The translations under genes were made by a program, and so were the position numbers. From JACVRW01 sp034664105 (GTDB lineage: Bacteria; Actinomycetota; Thermoleophilia; Solirubrobacterales; Thermoleophilaceae), in the NCBI GenBank assembly GCA_034664105.1, contig JAXDIH010000069.1, positions 1-61,334 of the forward strand: a stretch of DNA of 61,334 nt, in the 5' to 3' direction. Of the stretch, positions 18,183-25,111 are shown one piece after another (position 1 is the stretch's first letter; each line of letters starts with the position of its first letter). Under the pieces are notes generated by a model that saw nothing but the letters and a program-made list of their open reading frames with translations, was not told the origin of the DNA and searched no databases.

Positions 18183-18578
18183 CTAGGCGTGCGCGGTGCC
18201 TGCCGCCACGGCGACCAGGAACAGCCCGAGCAGGAAGGCCCAGAGCGCGATCCGGTCCGGCTGGGCGAGCTGAGCGTCGACGACCCCGCGGCGGCGGCGC
18301 GCCGGAGTCGGGTGGCCGGTGATCGTGATGGTGCGGCGCTCCGCCACGGCCTGGGCAGGGGCGTGGCGCTCGAAGCGGCGCGGCTCCGGCTTGGTGGCGT
18401 CCTCGGTGGGACGCAGCGGGACCGGCTCCGCCACGGGCGTATCCGGCTCGGCGGGGTCGGCGGCCTCCACGGCGGCGGCAGCCTCTTCCTCGGATGAGCG
18501 GACGAACCGGCCACCGTCGCGGCGCTCGGCGGCCTCGATCTTGCGCTCCCACTGAAGTAGGACCGCTTCCCGACTCAT
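18183..18578 (-). CDS. Single-pass membrane protein behind a c-di-AMP riboswitch
   Basis: This 131-aa protein starts MSREAVLLQWERKIEAAERR. An N-terminal charged helix is followed by an acidic Pro/Ala/Glu-rich linker (about 35-80), a basic RRRRG patch and one C-terminal transmembrane helix (RIALWAFLLGLFLVAVAAG). It is probably tail-anchored. The ATG at 18578 follows a GGGAGG site 11 bases upstream; an in-frame ATG at 18623 would start inside the leader. The family is not recognised. The riboswitch suggests a role in turgor, cell-wall or potassium homeostasis. Confidence 0.65.
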   Translation of the reverse strand: MSREAVLLQWERKIEAAERRDGGRFVRSSEEEAAAAVEAADPAEPDTPVAEPVPLRPTEDATKPEPRRFERHAPAQAVAERRTITITGHPTPARRRRGVVDAQLAQPDRIALWAFLLGLFLVAVAAGTAHA

Positions 18579-18592
18579 TTCGTGGTCATCCT

Positions 18593-18607
18593 CCCGCAAG
18601 GCGCGGG
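18593..18607 (-). promoter_or_regulatory. Hairpin overlapping the Shine-Dalgarno (possible riboswitch expression platform)
   Basis: On the minus strand CCCGC-GCCTT-GCGGG forms a 5-bp GC stem whose 3' arm merges with the ribosome site GCGGGAGG of the membrane-protein gene. It lies between the riboswitch aptamer and the start codon, so it could mask the ribosome site in one ligand state. Confidence 0.45.
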
Positions 18608-18639
18608 CACCGGCTGAATGCATCGGCTCTCTCTCTGTT

Positions 18640-18805
18640 CGCCTGCGGGGTTAGCTGACGGGCTCGCGCTGAAAGAGTCGCGCTACGTGCGCCCGAGTGG
18701 CCCTTTCCGACCGCCTCTCGCGTCCGCACGATTCGCCCCTGGCCATGTGGCCATCTGGGTCCCCCACGCCCCCTTGCCGGGCAGGGCTTCGGCTTGGATC
18801 GACGC
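18640..18805 (-). promoter_or_regulatory. Second cyclic di-AMP riboswitch (ydaO/yuaA type)
   Basis: The minus-strand leader contains GGGGGACCCA, then GGGGCGAATCGTGCGG, then the same 3' block CCGTCAGCTAACCCCGCAGG seen in the first copy at 7.5 kb. Outer stems around it are longer and GC-rich. The 3' block is identical to the other riboswitch over about 30 bases, while the rest differs, as expected for two aptamers rather than a recent duplication. Boundaries are approximate. Confidence 0.85.
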
Positions 18806-18840
18806 GGCCATGCTATCAGCACAGCGCATGCTCCGGACGG

Positions 18841-18861
18841 AAAAAGCGCCGCAAGCAGCGC
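18841..18861 (-). terminator. Rho-independent terminator of the cytochrome c gene
   Basis: On the minus strand GCGCTG-CTTG-CGGCGC makes a 6-bp stem and tetraloop followed by five T residues. It lies 28 bp past the stop of the cytochrome gene and before the riboswitch transcript begins. Confidence 0.65.
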
Positions 18862-18888
18862 GAGTTTCCGTAACCGCGGGAGGCGGGC

Positions 18889-19374
18889 CTAGCGGCCCGC
18901 GACGCGAGCCACGTAGCGAGCGACGGCCTCGGCGTCCTCGCCCTGGAGGAGCCCCGCCGGCATGCGGTCCTGGCCGGTGCCGCCGTTCTTGATCGCGTTG
19001 AGCACCCGCTGGCGGTCCAGACCGCCGAGCTCGTCGAGGTCGGGGCCGGTGACTCCCGTGGCCTGGACCGCGTCGAGGTTGTGGCAGCTCTTGCAGGTCG
19101 AGATGAAGAGCTCCTTGCCCTCCTCGTCGCTCGCGGACGCCTGCTCGGTGCGCAGGCTGCCGACGCCGCCCTCCGACTCGCCGCGCGCGGCGATCACGGC
19201 CGCGGGCACCGCCACGCCGAGGCCGACATAGAGCAGGACGATGGCAACCGTGAACGCGCGCCCGCCGCGCGTCAGATAGGCCTCACGCGCCGCCCCGGGA
19301 CTGCCCGAGAAGGCGATGAACATGACCACGATGCCCAGGGCCAGGAACGGCCCGATGACCAAGAGCACTTCCAT
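18889..19374 (-). CDS. Membrane-anchored c-type cytochrome
   Basis: The protein of about 161 aa (ATG 19374; 10 more residues if the upstream frame is used) has two hydrophobic helices, at about 3-22 and 42-65. A monohaem domain follows with the haem-binding CKSCH near residue 96 and a likely axial Met in DRMPAG. The haem domain is small, as in cytochrome c6- or cbb3-related proteins, and would face outside the membrane. No oxidase genes adjoin it. It probably carries electrons to a terminal oxidase encoded elsewhere. Confidence 0.82.
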   Translation of the reverse strand: MEVLLVIGPFLALGIVVMFIAFSGSPGAAREAYLTRGGRAFTVAIVLLYVGLGVAVPAAVIAARGESEGGVGSLRTEQASASDEEGKELFISTCKSCHNLDAVQATGVTGPDLDELGGLDRQRVLNAIKNGGTGQDRMPAGLLQGEDAEAVARYVARVAGR

Positions 19375-19422
19375 CGAGGGCGGCACTCTACCTGCCGCGC
19401 CCACGGACGCTTTGCGACGGTC

Positions 19423-19926
19423 CTACGCCGACTCGGCCGCGGCGCGCCGGGCGCGCTTCCAGCTGCCGTACGCGGCGAACACGTCGCCCAACGCCGGGAG
19501 GTCGTCGTCGTCCGAGGCGCGCTGCTGGTAGTCGACCATCAGCAGGCGCTCCGGGCGCTGGCCGGCGTCCTCGGCGACCTGGCGGATCGCGCGCCGGACG
19601 TCGTCCTTCGAGACGTCGGCCTCGCCCCCCGCCCGCTTGGCCTCATGGGCGAAGACGCCGGCGGCGCTGCCGCGCGCGCCGGGCTCGGCTGACGGCGTGG
19701 GCCGGCCGCGCCCCACCCCCACCAGGAGCCGGCAGTGCGGACAACGGCGCGGCTCCCTCGGCCAGTCCTCCCCCACCCGGCGTTCGATCAGCAGATGGCA
19801 ATGGGGGCAGTACCCATCTTCTACTGATTTCGAGGTGGTGCGCGCGGCAGACGGCAATAGGTACTCCTGGCCCTGCCGGTCTATTCGCCAGGACGCCCCT
19901 GGACCAAACCAGAACTTTTTGGCCAC
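19423..19926 (-). CDS. Zinc-ribbon protein with a C-terminal homing-endonuclease-associated-repeat-like domain
   Basis: Starting at GTG 19926 (VAKKFWFGPG), the product is 167 aa. Two CPHC pairs about 25 residues apart (YCPHCHLL and RCPHCRLL) form a zinc ribbon. After a Gly/Ala/Pro linker, the last 60 residues (SKDDVRRAIRQVAEDAG, PERLLMVDYQQ, YGSWKRARRAA) match the pattern of homing endonuclease-associated repeats: helix, conserved Tyr, then an (F/Y)GSW-x-A-x-x-A end. No nuclease domain is present. It is likely a DNA-binding protein; an ATG at 19989 is an alternative start. Confidence 0.6.
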   Translation of the reverse strand: MAKKFWFGPGASWRIDRQGQEYLLPSAARTTSKSVEDGYCPHCHLLIERRVGEDWPREPRRCPHCRLLVGVGRGRPTPSAEPGARGSAAGVFAHEAKRAGGEADVSKDDVRRAIRQVAEDAGQRPERLLMVDYQQRASDDDDLPALGDVFAAYGSWKRARRAAAESA

Positions 19927-20027
19927 GGCGGCCCCGCTGACGGTTGGCCGCAGCGCTGACGCAGAGGTGCCCGCTGCGGTGCCGCTCATTCGGGTGCCGG
20001 GGCCGAACACGGCGCTCGCCGCCTTCT

Positions 20028-20317
20028 CGTGCCGGCGGTCCGGCGGTCCGGCGGTCCGGCGGTCATCATCCTCTGGGGCTTCCCCGGCCGCACCGACGAC
20101 CTGTGGGCCTGGACGACGCTCCGTTCCAAGCGCTGGCATTCATCGCCGACCGGGTGCTCTCGGCCGCCGTCGCCGCCGCGATGCTCGTCGCGACCCTGAT
20201 CCACTGGGACAAGTTCAGCCACGGCGACGCCCCCGTGCTCGCCGCGATCGCGCGCGGTCGTCTTCCGGCGAAAGCCTGGCGGCCAAGCTGGGCGTGTCGC
20301 TGCTGCTGCACGACTGA
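20028..20317 (+). pseudogene. Decayed remnant of a multi-pass membrane protein gene
   Basis: Three short peptides in different frames look coding: VIILWGFPGRTDDLWAWT (from about 20062), DDAPFQALAFIADRVL leading into AMLVATLIHWDKFSHGD (about 20115-20240), and SLAAKLGVSLLLHD before a stop at 20317. The pairs LW(G)FP..T..LWAWT and MLVATLIHWDKFSHG recall one family of uncharacterised membrane proteins. Frame changes and the missing N-terminus indicate a broken gene. The rest of the 19927-20423 interval holds nothing else recognisable apart from an 8-bp repeat and a terminator. Confidence 0.45.
20033..20064. repeat. Four exact tandem copies of an 8-bp unit
   Basis: The unit CGGCGGTC is repeated four times without change. 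Because 8 is not a multiple of 3, loss or gain of a unit shifts the reading frame of the membrane-protein remnant that begins here. Confidence 0.8.
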
Positions 20318-20392
20318 CGGCCGGCGCGCCGCTCAGGCCACGGCCACGTCGGGGTGTCCTCGGGCGTGTCCTCACGGATGTCCCGCCCGGCC

Positions 20393-20423
20393 AAATAGAA
20401 AGGGCCCCCGGCGGGGGGCCCTT
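20393..20423 (-). terminator. Rho-independent terminator downstream of RNase P RNA
   Basis: On the minus strand a strong GC hairpin (GGGCCCCC paired with GGGGGCCC) is followed by TTTCTATTT. It begins directly after the 3' end of the RNase P RNA. Confidence 0.8.
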
Positions 20424-20812
20424 CCCTTAGCCAGCCGATAAGCCGGATTCTGTCTCGAGCAGCCATCCATCTCGCCCGGCGTGGTCATGGACCGTGCCGG
20501 ACCGGGCTCTCGCCCTGCGGCCTACCTGGAGCTCGGCGGGCAGCGTCAGCGCTCCTGCTTGGCCTTGCACCGGGTGGGGTTTGCCTGGCCGCCGCGTCAC
20601 CGCGACGCCGGTGCGCTCTTACCGCACCATTTCAACCTTGCCGGCACCGGGCTCACGTGCGGCCCGGCGCTTAGGCGGTCTGTTTCTGTGGCACTGTCCC
20701 GCGGGTTTCCCCGGGTCGGCTTCCCCGACCACCCTGCCCTGCGGTGTCCGGACTTTCCTCGAAGGGCCGGTTGTCTCTCCGACCTCCCCGCGGCTGCTTG
20801 GCTGGCCCATCG
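20424..20812 (-). ncRNA. rnpB: RNase P RNA, bacterial type A
   Basis: Read on the minus strand the region contains the universally conserved RNase P core: GAGGAAAGTCCGGAC near the 5' end, a GGGTAAACCC-like segment (GGGGAAACCC), CCACAGAAACAGACCGCC, GGTAAGAGCGCACC, and at the 3' end GACAGAATCCGGCTTAT. Terminal segments AGCCA and TGGCT can pair to form helix P1. This RNA is the catalytic subunit that matures tRNA 5' ends. It is followed by a hairpin terminator. End points are within about 10 bases. Confidence 0.93.
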
Positions 20813-20918
20813 ATTCTAGAGCGGCGCAGGGGGTTTGGCGACCCCGCCACACGATGGGCTGGGCGCTTTTTGGGTTCATATCGACCCATAAGTCGCCCCA
20901 CCCCCCCGGGGCGTGCAG

Positions 20919-21056
20919 GGCGGGCCGGGGGCGCGGGCCGGGAGGGCGGGCCGGGGGCGCGGCCCGGGAGGGCGGGCCGGGGGCGCGGGCCGGGAGGGCG
21001 GGCCGGGGGCGCGGGCCAGGCGGATGCGCCAGGCGGATGCGCCAGGCGGCCCCGCC
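20919..21056. repeat. GC-rich tandem repeats, 26-bp units then 13-bp units
   Basis: A 26-bp unit (GGCGGGCCGGGGGCGCGGGC plus CGGGAG) occurs at 20919, 20945 and 20971 with a partial fourth copy from 20997. From 21018 a 13-bp unit AGGCGGATGCGCC follows twice, then a diverged third copy. The array lies between rnpB and a zinc-ribbon gene. Together with 20813-20918, where a promoter for rnpB is expected, it fills the gap of about 250 bp; no gene is seen there. Confidence 0.85.
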
Positions 21057-21064
21057 GCCCGTTG

Positions 21065-21283
21065 CTAGCTCAGCGCGGTCCCGCACCCGTTGCAGCGGCC
21101 CAGGCCGTTGTCCAGGTGCATGTCGGCGTGGCAGACCGGGCACTCCGCCCGGCCGGCGCTGTTGACGGAGCGCCATGCGCCCTCCAGGCGCTCCTCGAGC
21201 GTCATGCGCGGACCCCCCGCGGCTGCGCCCATCCGGGCCTGCGCAAACAGGTGAAGCGGCGATTCGAGCAGCGCGGGCGTCAT
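21065..21283 (-). CDS. Small zinc-ribbon protein coupled to lexA
   Basis: This 72-aa protein starts at an ATG that overlaps the lexA stop (ATGA). A helical N-terminal part (MTLEERLEGAWRSVN) is followed by a zinc ribbon with CPVCH and CNGCG near the C-terminus. It has no known name. Translational coupling to lexA suggests SOS-linked expression. It could be a DNA- or protein-binding accessory factor, and its function is open. Confidence 0.65.
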   Translation of the reverse strand: MTPALLESPLHLFAQARMGAAAGGPRMTLEERLEGAWRSVNSAGRAECPVCHADMHLDNGLGRCNGCGTALS

Positions 21284-21894
21284 GAGACCCTCCTGCACAC
21301 CCCGACCACGCGGCCCAGCAGCTGGACGTCGGTGGTCAGGATCGGTTCGAAGGCGGAGTTCTCGGGCTGCAGGCGCACGTGGTCGGCCTCGCGGAAGAAG
21401 CGCTTGACGGTCGCCTCGTCCTCGACCAGCGCCACGACGATCTCGCCGTCGGTGGCGGTCTCCTGCTTGCGCACGATCACGTGGTCGCCCTCGAGGATGC
21501 CGGCGTCCTTCATCGAGTCACCCTTGACGCGCAGGATGAACTCGCCCTCCTCGCCCCCGGCGATGCCGGGCACCGGCACGTACTCCTCGATGTTCTCCTC
21601 GGCCAGCACCGGCGAGCCCGCGGCCACCTGGCCGACGACGGGCAGGCCGACCGTCTTGACCGACTGGCGTGCGCGGTCGACGAGCACCTCGATCGCGCGC
21701 GGCTTGGTCGGGTCGCGCCGCAGCAGGCCGAGCCGCTCGAGGTTGCCGAGGTGCGCGTGCACGGTGGACGACGAAGTCAGTCCGATCGCCTTGCCGATGT
21801 CGCGCACGGTGGGCGGATAGCCGTGGTCGCCCACGTAGCGCTTGACGAAGTCGAAGATCTCCTGCTGTCGCTTCGTGAGGTTCAGCTCGACCAT
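21280..21894 (-). CDS. lexA: LexA repressor
   Basis: The 204-aa SOS repressor has an N-terminal winged helix (YPPTVRDIGKAIGLTSSSTVHAHLGNLERLG) and a C-terminal S24 self-cleavage domain. The scissile Ala92-Gly93 bond, catalytic Ser127 in GDSMKDAGI, and Lys164 in ATVKRFF are all present, so RecA-stimulated autocleavage should work. A consensus SOS box lies 38 bp upstream, showing autoregulation. The small zinc-ribbon gene downstream is coupled to it. Confidence 0.95.
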   Translation of the reverse strand: MVELNLTKRQQEIFDFVKRYVGDHGYPPTVRDIGKAIGLTSSSTVHAHLGNLERLGLLRRDPTKPRAIEVLVDRARQSVKTVGLPVVGQVAAGSPVLAEENIEEYVPVPGIAGGEEGEFILRVKGDSMKDAGILEGDHVIVRKQETATDGEIVVALVEDEATVKRFFREADHVRLQPENSAFEPILTTDVQLLGRVVGVCRRVS

Positions 21895-21931
21895 TCAGAC
21901 GCTCCCTGGTGCCGGTTCCTGTGCCGTAATC

Positions 21932-21945
21932 CGAACATGTGTTCG
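21932..21945. promoter_or_regulatory. LexA (SOS) box
   Basis: CGAACATGTGTTCG is a perfect palindrome matching the Gram-positive consensus CGAAC-N4-GTTCG. It sits in the lexA promoter. A second 14-bp palindrome (GGGCGCCGGCGCCC, 21981-21994) follows before the tRNA gene and has no clear role. Confidence 0.9.
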
Positions 21946-22034
21946 CAGAGTACCCCGGGGGGCGGACGACATCAAGCGGCGGGCGCCGGCGCCCGCCGGC
22001 GGGCCCACGCGCCGCTCTATACTCAGCGCTCCAC

Positions 22035-22120
<86 letters not shown>

Positions 22121-22330
22121 TAAGAGAGCTTTACGTCAGGACCAGAAAGGTCCCCGAGACGGGTGATGTCCGCCCTCGGGCGGTTGGCGGGACGGATGAC
22201 GCCAAGCGCCTCGCCGGAGTCCCTGAAGGCTTTCGATGGCCTTCTCGGCGAGCTCCTACCCCCGGCCGGTCACGCTGTTCCAGTGGGGACGACGCGCGGC
22301 GGATCCTTGAGATCCGGGTCTCGTCGGCAA

Positions 22331-22344
22331 AGTACATACACTTC
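22331..22344 (+). promoter_or_regulatory. ATACA-core motif upstream of the SnoaL-like gene
   Basis: AGTACATACACTTC lies 44 bp before the SnoaL-like gene start. The core ATACA(C/G)T recurs at 22824, 24256 (reverse), 33085 and 34119, all within the same catabolic region as a GntR/FCD gene. The 22121-22387 interval otherwise holds only unrecognised sequence. Confidence 0.4.
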
Positions 22345-22387
22345 GTGATAGGCTCGCCCGCGATCTGAACCTCAGAAAGGTGTGGGC

Positions 22388-22792
22388 ATGTCGACAGAGA
22401 CACGGGGAAACCACGATGCGGAGCAGATTTCGGTTGATCTCCTCGAGGAGATCATGGGGAGCTTCAACGCTCGGGACCCCGAGAAGATCAGCGCTCACTT
22501 TGCCGAGGACGCCGAGTTCATCATGGCGAGCGGGAGCAGCCCTGACGGAAGGATCGTCAAGGGCCGCGACCAGATCCGTGACGTGCTCGCGAAGCGGTTC
22601 GAGCGGATCCCGGACATGCACTGGGAGACCGTCTACGACTACGTGGTCGGCAACCGTGGGGTCTCCGTCTGGCACGTCACGGGCCACGCGGACGACGGAA
22701 CGGTGCTCAACTACCGCGGCTGCGATCTGTGGGAGTTCGAGGACGGCCTGATCGTCCACAAGGACACCTACTGGAAGATCGTCAAGCAGTAA
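22388..22792 (+). CDS. SnoaL-like / NTF2-fold protein
   Basis: This 134-aa single-domain protein of the SnoaL/NTF2 superfamily starts ISVDLLEEIMGSFNARDPEKISAHFAEDAEFIM and ends with a strand pattern (LNYRGCDLWEFEDGLIVHKDTYWKIV) typical of SnoaL-like polyketide cyclases, limonene-epoxide-hydrolase-like enzymes and ketosteroid isomerases. The ATG at 22388 has an AGAAAGGTG ribosome site. It is a lone rightward gene next to the catabolic cluster and converges on a DUF-like gene. Small-molecule isomerase or hydrolase activity is plausible. Confidence 0.8.
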   Translation: MSTETRGNHDAEQISVDLLEEIMGSFNARDPEKISAHFAEDAEFIMASGSSPDGRIVKGRDQIRDVLAKRFERIPDMHWETVYDYVVGNRGVSVWHVTGHADDGTVLNYRGCDLWEFEDGLIVHKDTYWKIVKQ

Positions 22793-22823
22793 CCCGTCTC
22801 TCAGCGCCCCAGCGACGACCCTG

Positions 22824-22835
22824 CTGCATACAGTC
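22824..22835 (+). promoter_or_regulatory. CTGCATACAGTC 12-mer (copy 1)
   Basis: This 12-mer is identical to the one at 34119-34130. Here it lies between the 3' ends of two convergent genes, so a promoter role at this copy is doubtful. Confidence 0.35.
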
Positions 22836-22860
22836 AAGGGCCGCGCTGGCGAGCCCCCGC

Positions 22861-23400
22861 TCAGTGTTTCGCCGGCGCGGGTGCAGCGGACGCCGCATCG
22901 AGGCAGTTGAGCGCTTCCTGCAGGGTCTGCGTCACCGCCACGCGGCAACCCCACACGAATGGGCTGCCGCCGAACCTCCCGCGCGCGGTGCGGGGCGCCA
23001 TCGGACCGGGAACCACGTACGCCACCCCGCGGCACCAAACGCCGACGCTGCGCCGGTTTTGTCTGATCCACTCCAGAGCCACGCTCCGGACCTCGCCGTC
23101 CTCGACCGCTGGATCCAGCACGATGATCAGCGCGAAGGGCTCCTCTCGTTCCGTTGCCCGCCGGACGAGCTCGACGACATGTGCAGCATCCGGCTGCCAG
23201 CGCGACACCGTCACGACCCAGGGATAGACAGGCGCCGCAGCGGCGACGCCCGCGGTCGTCCCCTCGGATCCCGAGCCCGGGCGGACCGGGACGGGGTTGC
23301 GCTGGACCCGGCTCAGATCTTGGAGGACGACGATGACGGGCTCCTTTCGTGGGGCGGCGGGACAGACGCGGTTCGAAAGCGAGCCGTCATTCGGCTCCAC
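22861..23400 (-). CDS. Conserved hypothetical STAS/SpoIIAA-like fold protein
   Basis: This 179-aa protein overlaps the end of the GntR gene by 14 nt. From residue 20 the pattern VIVVLQDLSRVQ, WVVTVSRWQPDAAHVVELVRRATEREEPFALIIVLDP and then RSVALEWIRQNRRSVGVWCRGVAYVVPG is that of small STAS-like proteins found beside signalling genes. No catalytic residues can be named. It is cotranscribed after the GntR regulator. It could modulate the regulator or a pathway enzyme; function unknown. Confidence 0.6.
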   Translation of the reverse strand: MEPNDGSLSNRVCPAAPRKEPVIVVLQDLSRVQRNPVPVRPGSGSEGTTAGVAAAAPVYPWVVTVSRWQPDAAHVVELVRRATEREEPFALIIVLDPAVEDGEVRSVALEWIRQNRRSVGVWCRGVAYVVPGPMAPRTARGRFGGSPFVWGCRVAVTQTLQEALNCLDAASAAPAPAKH

Positions 23401-24199
23401 CGCCGTTTTCCGGGCCTCCGCTCGTGGAGCCGGCGCCGGTCGACGCCACCGGGGCGCCCGTGCCCCGCGTGGTGACCGCCTCGGGCGTCGCGGACTCCAC
23501 CATGAGCGAGAGCACCGTTCTGATCGGCACGGGCTCGTGATGCGGATCCATCAGCGCAACGAGCGTGAGCGCGGTGCGCGCGAGGTGGCGCGCAAGCAGG
23601 TCGCCGGCCGCGGACGCATCGCGCCGCTCACACGCCGCGACGATGGCCTCGTGCTCTGACCCGGTGGCGGACCAGGCCAGCGGCTCGCTCGTGATGTAGA
23701 TGTGGCGGTAGCGATCCGCCTTGTCCTGCAGGCTGGCCACGACCTCCGTGATGGCATCGCCCGCGTACGCGATCAGCCTCCTGTGGAACTCGCGGTGCGG
23801 GGCATGCCATGCCTCGACGTTCCGGGCCGCGCGATAGCTCTCCATCGTGGTGAGCAGTTCGTGGAGGTCGCCGATATCGCCCTCGGTCAGCTGGGGCACC
23901 GAGAGGCGAATCGCGACCGCCTCGAGCGTCAGGCGCATGGTGTACAGCTGCTCGAGGTCGGCGACCGATACCTCCGACACCCGCACCCGCTGGTTCGGGA
24001 CCGAGCGGATGAACCCCTCGGACTGCAGCATCCGGAGCGCCTCTCGGAGCGGAGTGCGGCTGACGCCGAACTGCTCCGAAAGGCTCACCTGTGACAGGAC
24101 AGCGCCTTGGGGCAGCCGTCCCGACACGATGGCGTCGCGTAGCTCCGTTCGGACGACTTCGACGCTGCGTGCGGACCGGGCTCGTGCTTCACTGGCCAT
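23387..24199 (-). CDS. GntR-family regulator with FCD domain
   Basis: The 270-aa protein has a GntR winged helix at about residues 15-75 (LRDAIVSGRLPQGAVLSQVSLSEQFGVSRTPLREALRMLQSEG). A FCD ligand-binding domain spans about 85-225, with metal-ligand-type His in HREFHRRL and SEHEAI. FCD proteins sense carboxylates or aromatic acids. The C-terminal 40 residues are low complexity. It stands at the head of the catabolic region, with an ATACA-core motif 57 bp upstream. It probably controls the transporter and hydrolase genes to the right. Confidence 0.88.
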   Translation of the reverse strand: MASEARARSARSVEVVRTELRDAIVSGRLPQGAVLSQVSLSEQFGVSRTPLREALRMLQSEGFIRSVPNQRVRVSEVSVADLEQLYTMRLTLEAVAIRLSVPQLTEGDIGDLHELLTTMESYRAARNVEAWHAPHREFHRRLIAYAGDAITEVVASLQDKADRYRHIYITSEPLAWSATGSEHEAIVAACERRDASAAGDLLARHLARTALTLVALMDPHHEPVPIRTVLSLMVESATPEAVTTRGTGAPVASTGAGSTSGGPENGGGAE

Positions 24200-24255
24200 C
24201 GCTCACCTCTGAGCGCTCACAGCACGCTGTCGGGTACTCAACACTCGGTCGGGAA

Positions 24256-24267
24256 CAGTGTATGCAA
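24256..24267 (-). promoter_or_regulatory. ATACA-core motif upstream of the GntR gene
   Basis: Read on the minus strand this is TTGCATACACTG, 57 bp before the GntR start. The near-palindromic shape resembles FadR/VanR-type GntR operators and suggests autoregulation. Confidence 0.45.
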
Positions 24268-24292
24268 TTTTGGACATCCATCCACTTGGGGG

Positions 24293-25111
24293 TTAGCGCT
24301 TGGCCCCTGGGCCGGAGCTCTGCGTAGGGGGCAGCTCGCCGCCCAGATATGCGAAGACCACGGACGGATCGTCGGTGAGCGTCTCCGATGGGCGTTCCAG
24401 GATGATCTCGCCACGCTGAAGGACGTACGCGCGACCCGTCAGCTCGAGCGCCAGGAACGCGTCTTGTTCGACGAGAAGCATTCCCATCCTGCGGTCATGA
24501 CAGATCTTGCGAAGCAGGTCCCCCATCTCCTCGACGAGCCGCGGTGCGAGACCCTGCGATGGCTCGTCGAGCAGGACCAGGGCGGGGTCGGACATCAGGC
24601 CCCTGGCGATCGCGAGCTGCTGCTGCTGGCCGCCCGACAGGTCACCGGCAGGCTGCTTGAGCTTGTCGCGGAGTGCCGGGAAGACCTCGAGGCTGTAATC
24701 GAGGTCGCGCGCGACGGCCTCCGCGTCGCGGCGAAGCCGGGCCCCAAGGAGCAGGTTTTCGCGGACCGACTGGCTGGCGAACACCTGCCGCCCCTGCGGG
24801 ACGTGTGCGATGCCGCGTTGAAGCACGTGCGGAGGATCAGCGGACGTCAGGTCGTGGCTGCCGAATGTGATCTTGCCGCTGCGCGACTTGTGGAGGCCCG
24901 AGATCGTCCGCAGGAACGTGGTCTTCCCCGCGCCGTTCGCGCCGAGGAGCGCAACGGCCTCCCCGGCATTGACGTGCAGGTCGATGCCGTGGAGGACGTC
25001 GGCGGCGCCGTACCCGGTGGTCAGTGCCTCGACGCGGAGGTCGGCATCGCGATCGACCGGCTCTCGCGACCCGAGTCGCGGGAACAGCCTCGAGAGCAGC
25101 GGGCCGCTCAT
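24293..25111 (-). CDS. Branched-chain amino acid-type ABC transporter ATPase (LivF-like)
   Basis: The 272-aa ATPase starts at an ATG overlapping the stop of the permease-ATPase fusion. Walker A GANGAGKTT, the Q-loop, signature LSGGQQQQLAIARGLM, Walker B LVLLDEPSQGL and an H-region with an unusual EQDAFLALEL are present. LivF proteins energise uptake of hydrophobic amino acids, amides, urea or aromatic acids together with LivGHM and a binding protein; all of these are encoded immediately upstream. Substrate is probably a compound degraded by the neighbouring hydrolases. Confidence 0.88.
   Translation of the reverse strand: MSGPLLSRLFPRLGSREPVDRDADLRVEALTTGYGAADVLHGIDLHVNAGEAVALLGANGAGKTTFLRTISGLHKSRSGKITFGSHDLTSADPPHVLQRGIAHVPQGRQVFASQSVRENLLLGARLRRDAEAVARDLDYSLEVFPALRDKLKQPAGDLSGGQQQQLAIARGLMSDPALVLLDEPSQGLAPRLVEEMGDLLRKICHDRRMGMLLVEQDAFLALELTGRAYVLQRGEIILERPSETLTDDPSVVFAYLGGELPPTQSSGPGAKR

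Noticed and set aside
19986..20375. A minus-strand frame upstream of the zinc-ribbon gene as a separate protein.
   Set aside because: Its translation is Arg/Pro/Ala-rich without structure, and plus-strand fragments in the same place look like remnants of a membrane-protein gene.
20919..21056. Possible CRISPR array.
   Set aside because: The units are directly adjacent with no unique spacers, and no cas genes are present. It is a simple tandem repeat.
21981..21994. GGGCGCCGGCGCCC palindrome as a terminator before the tRNA gene.
   Set aside because: There is no T tract after it and no upstream plus-strand gene to terminate. Such palindromes arise easily in GC-rich DNA.
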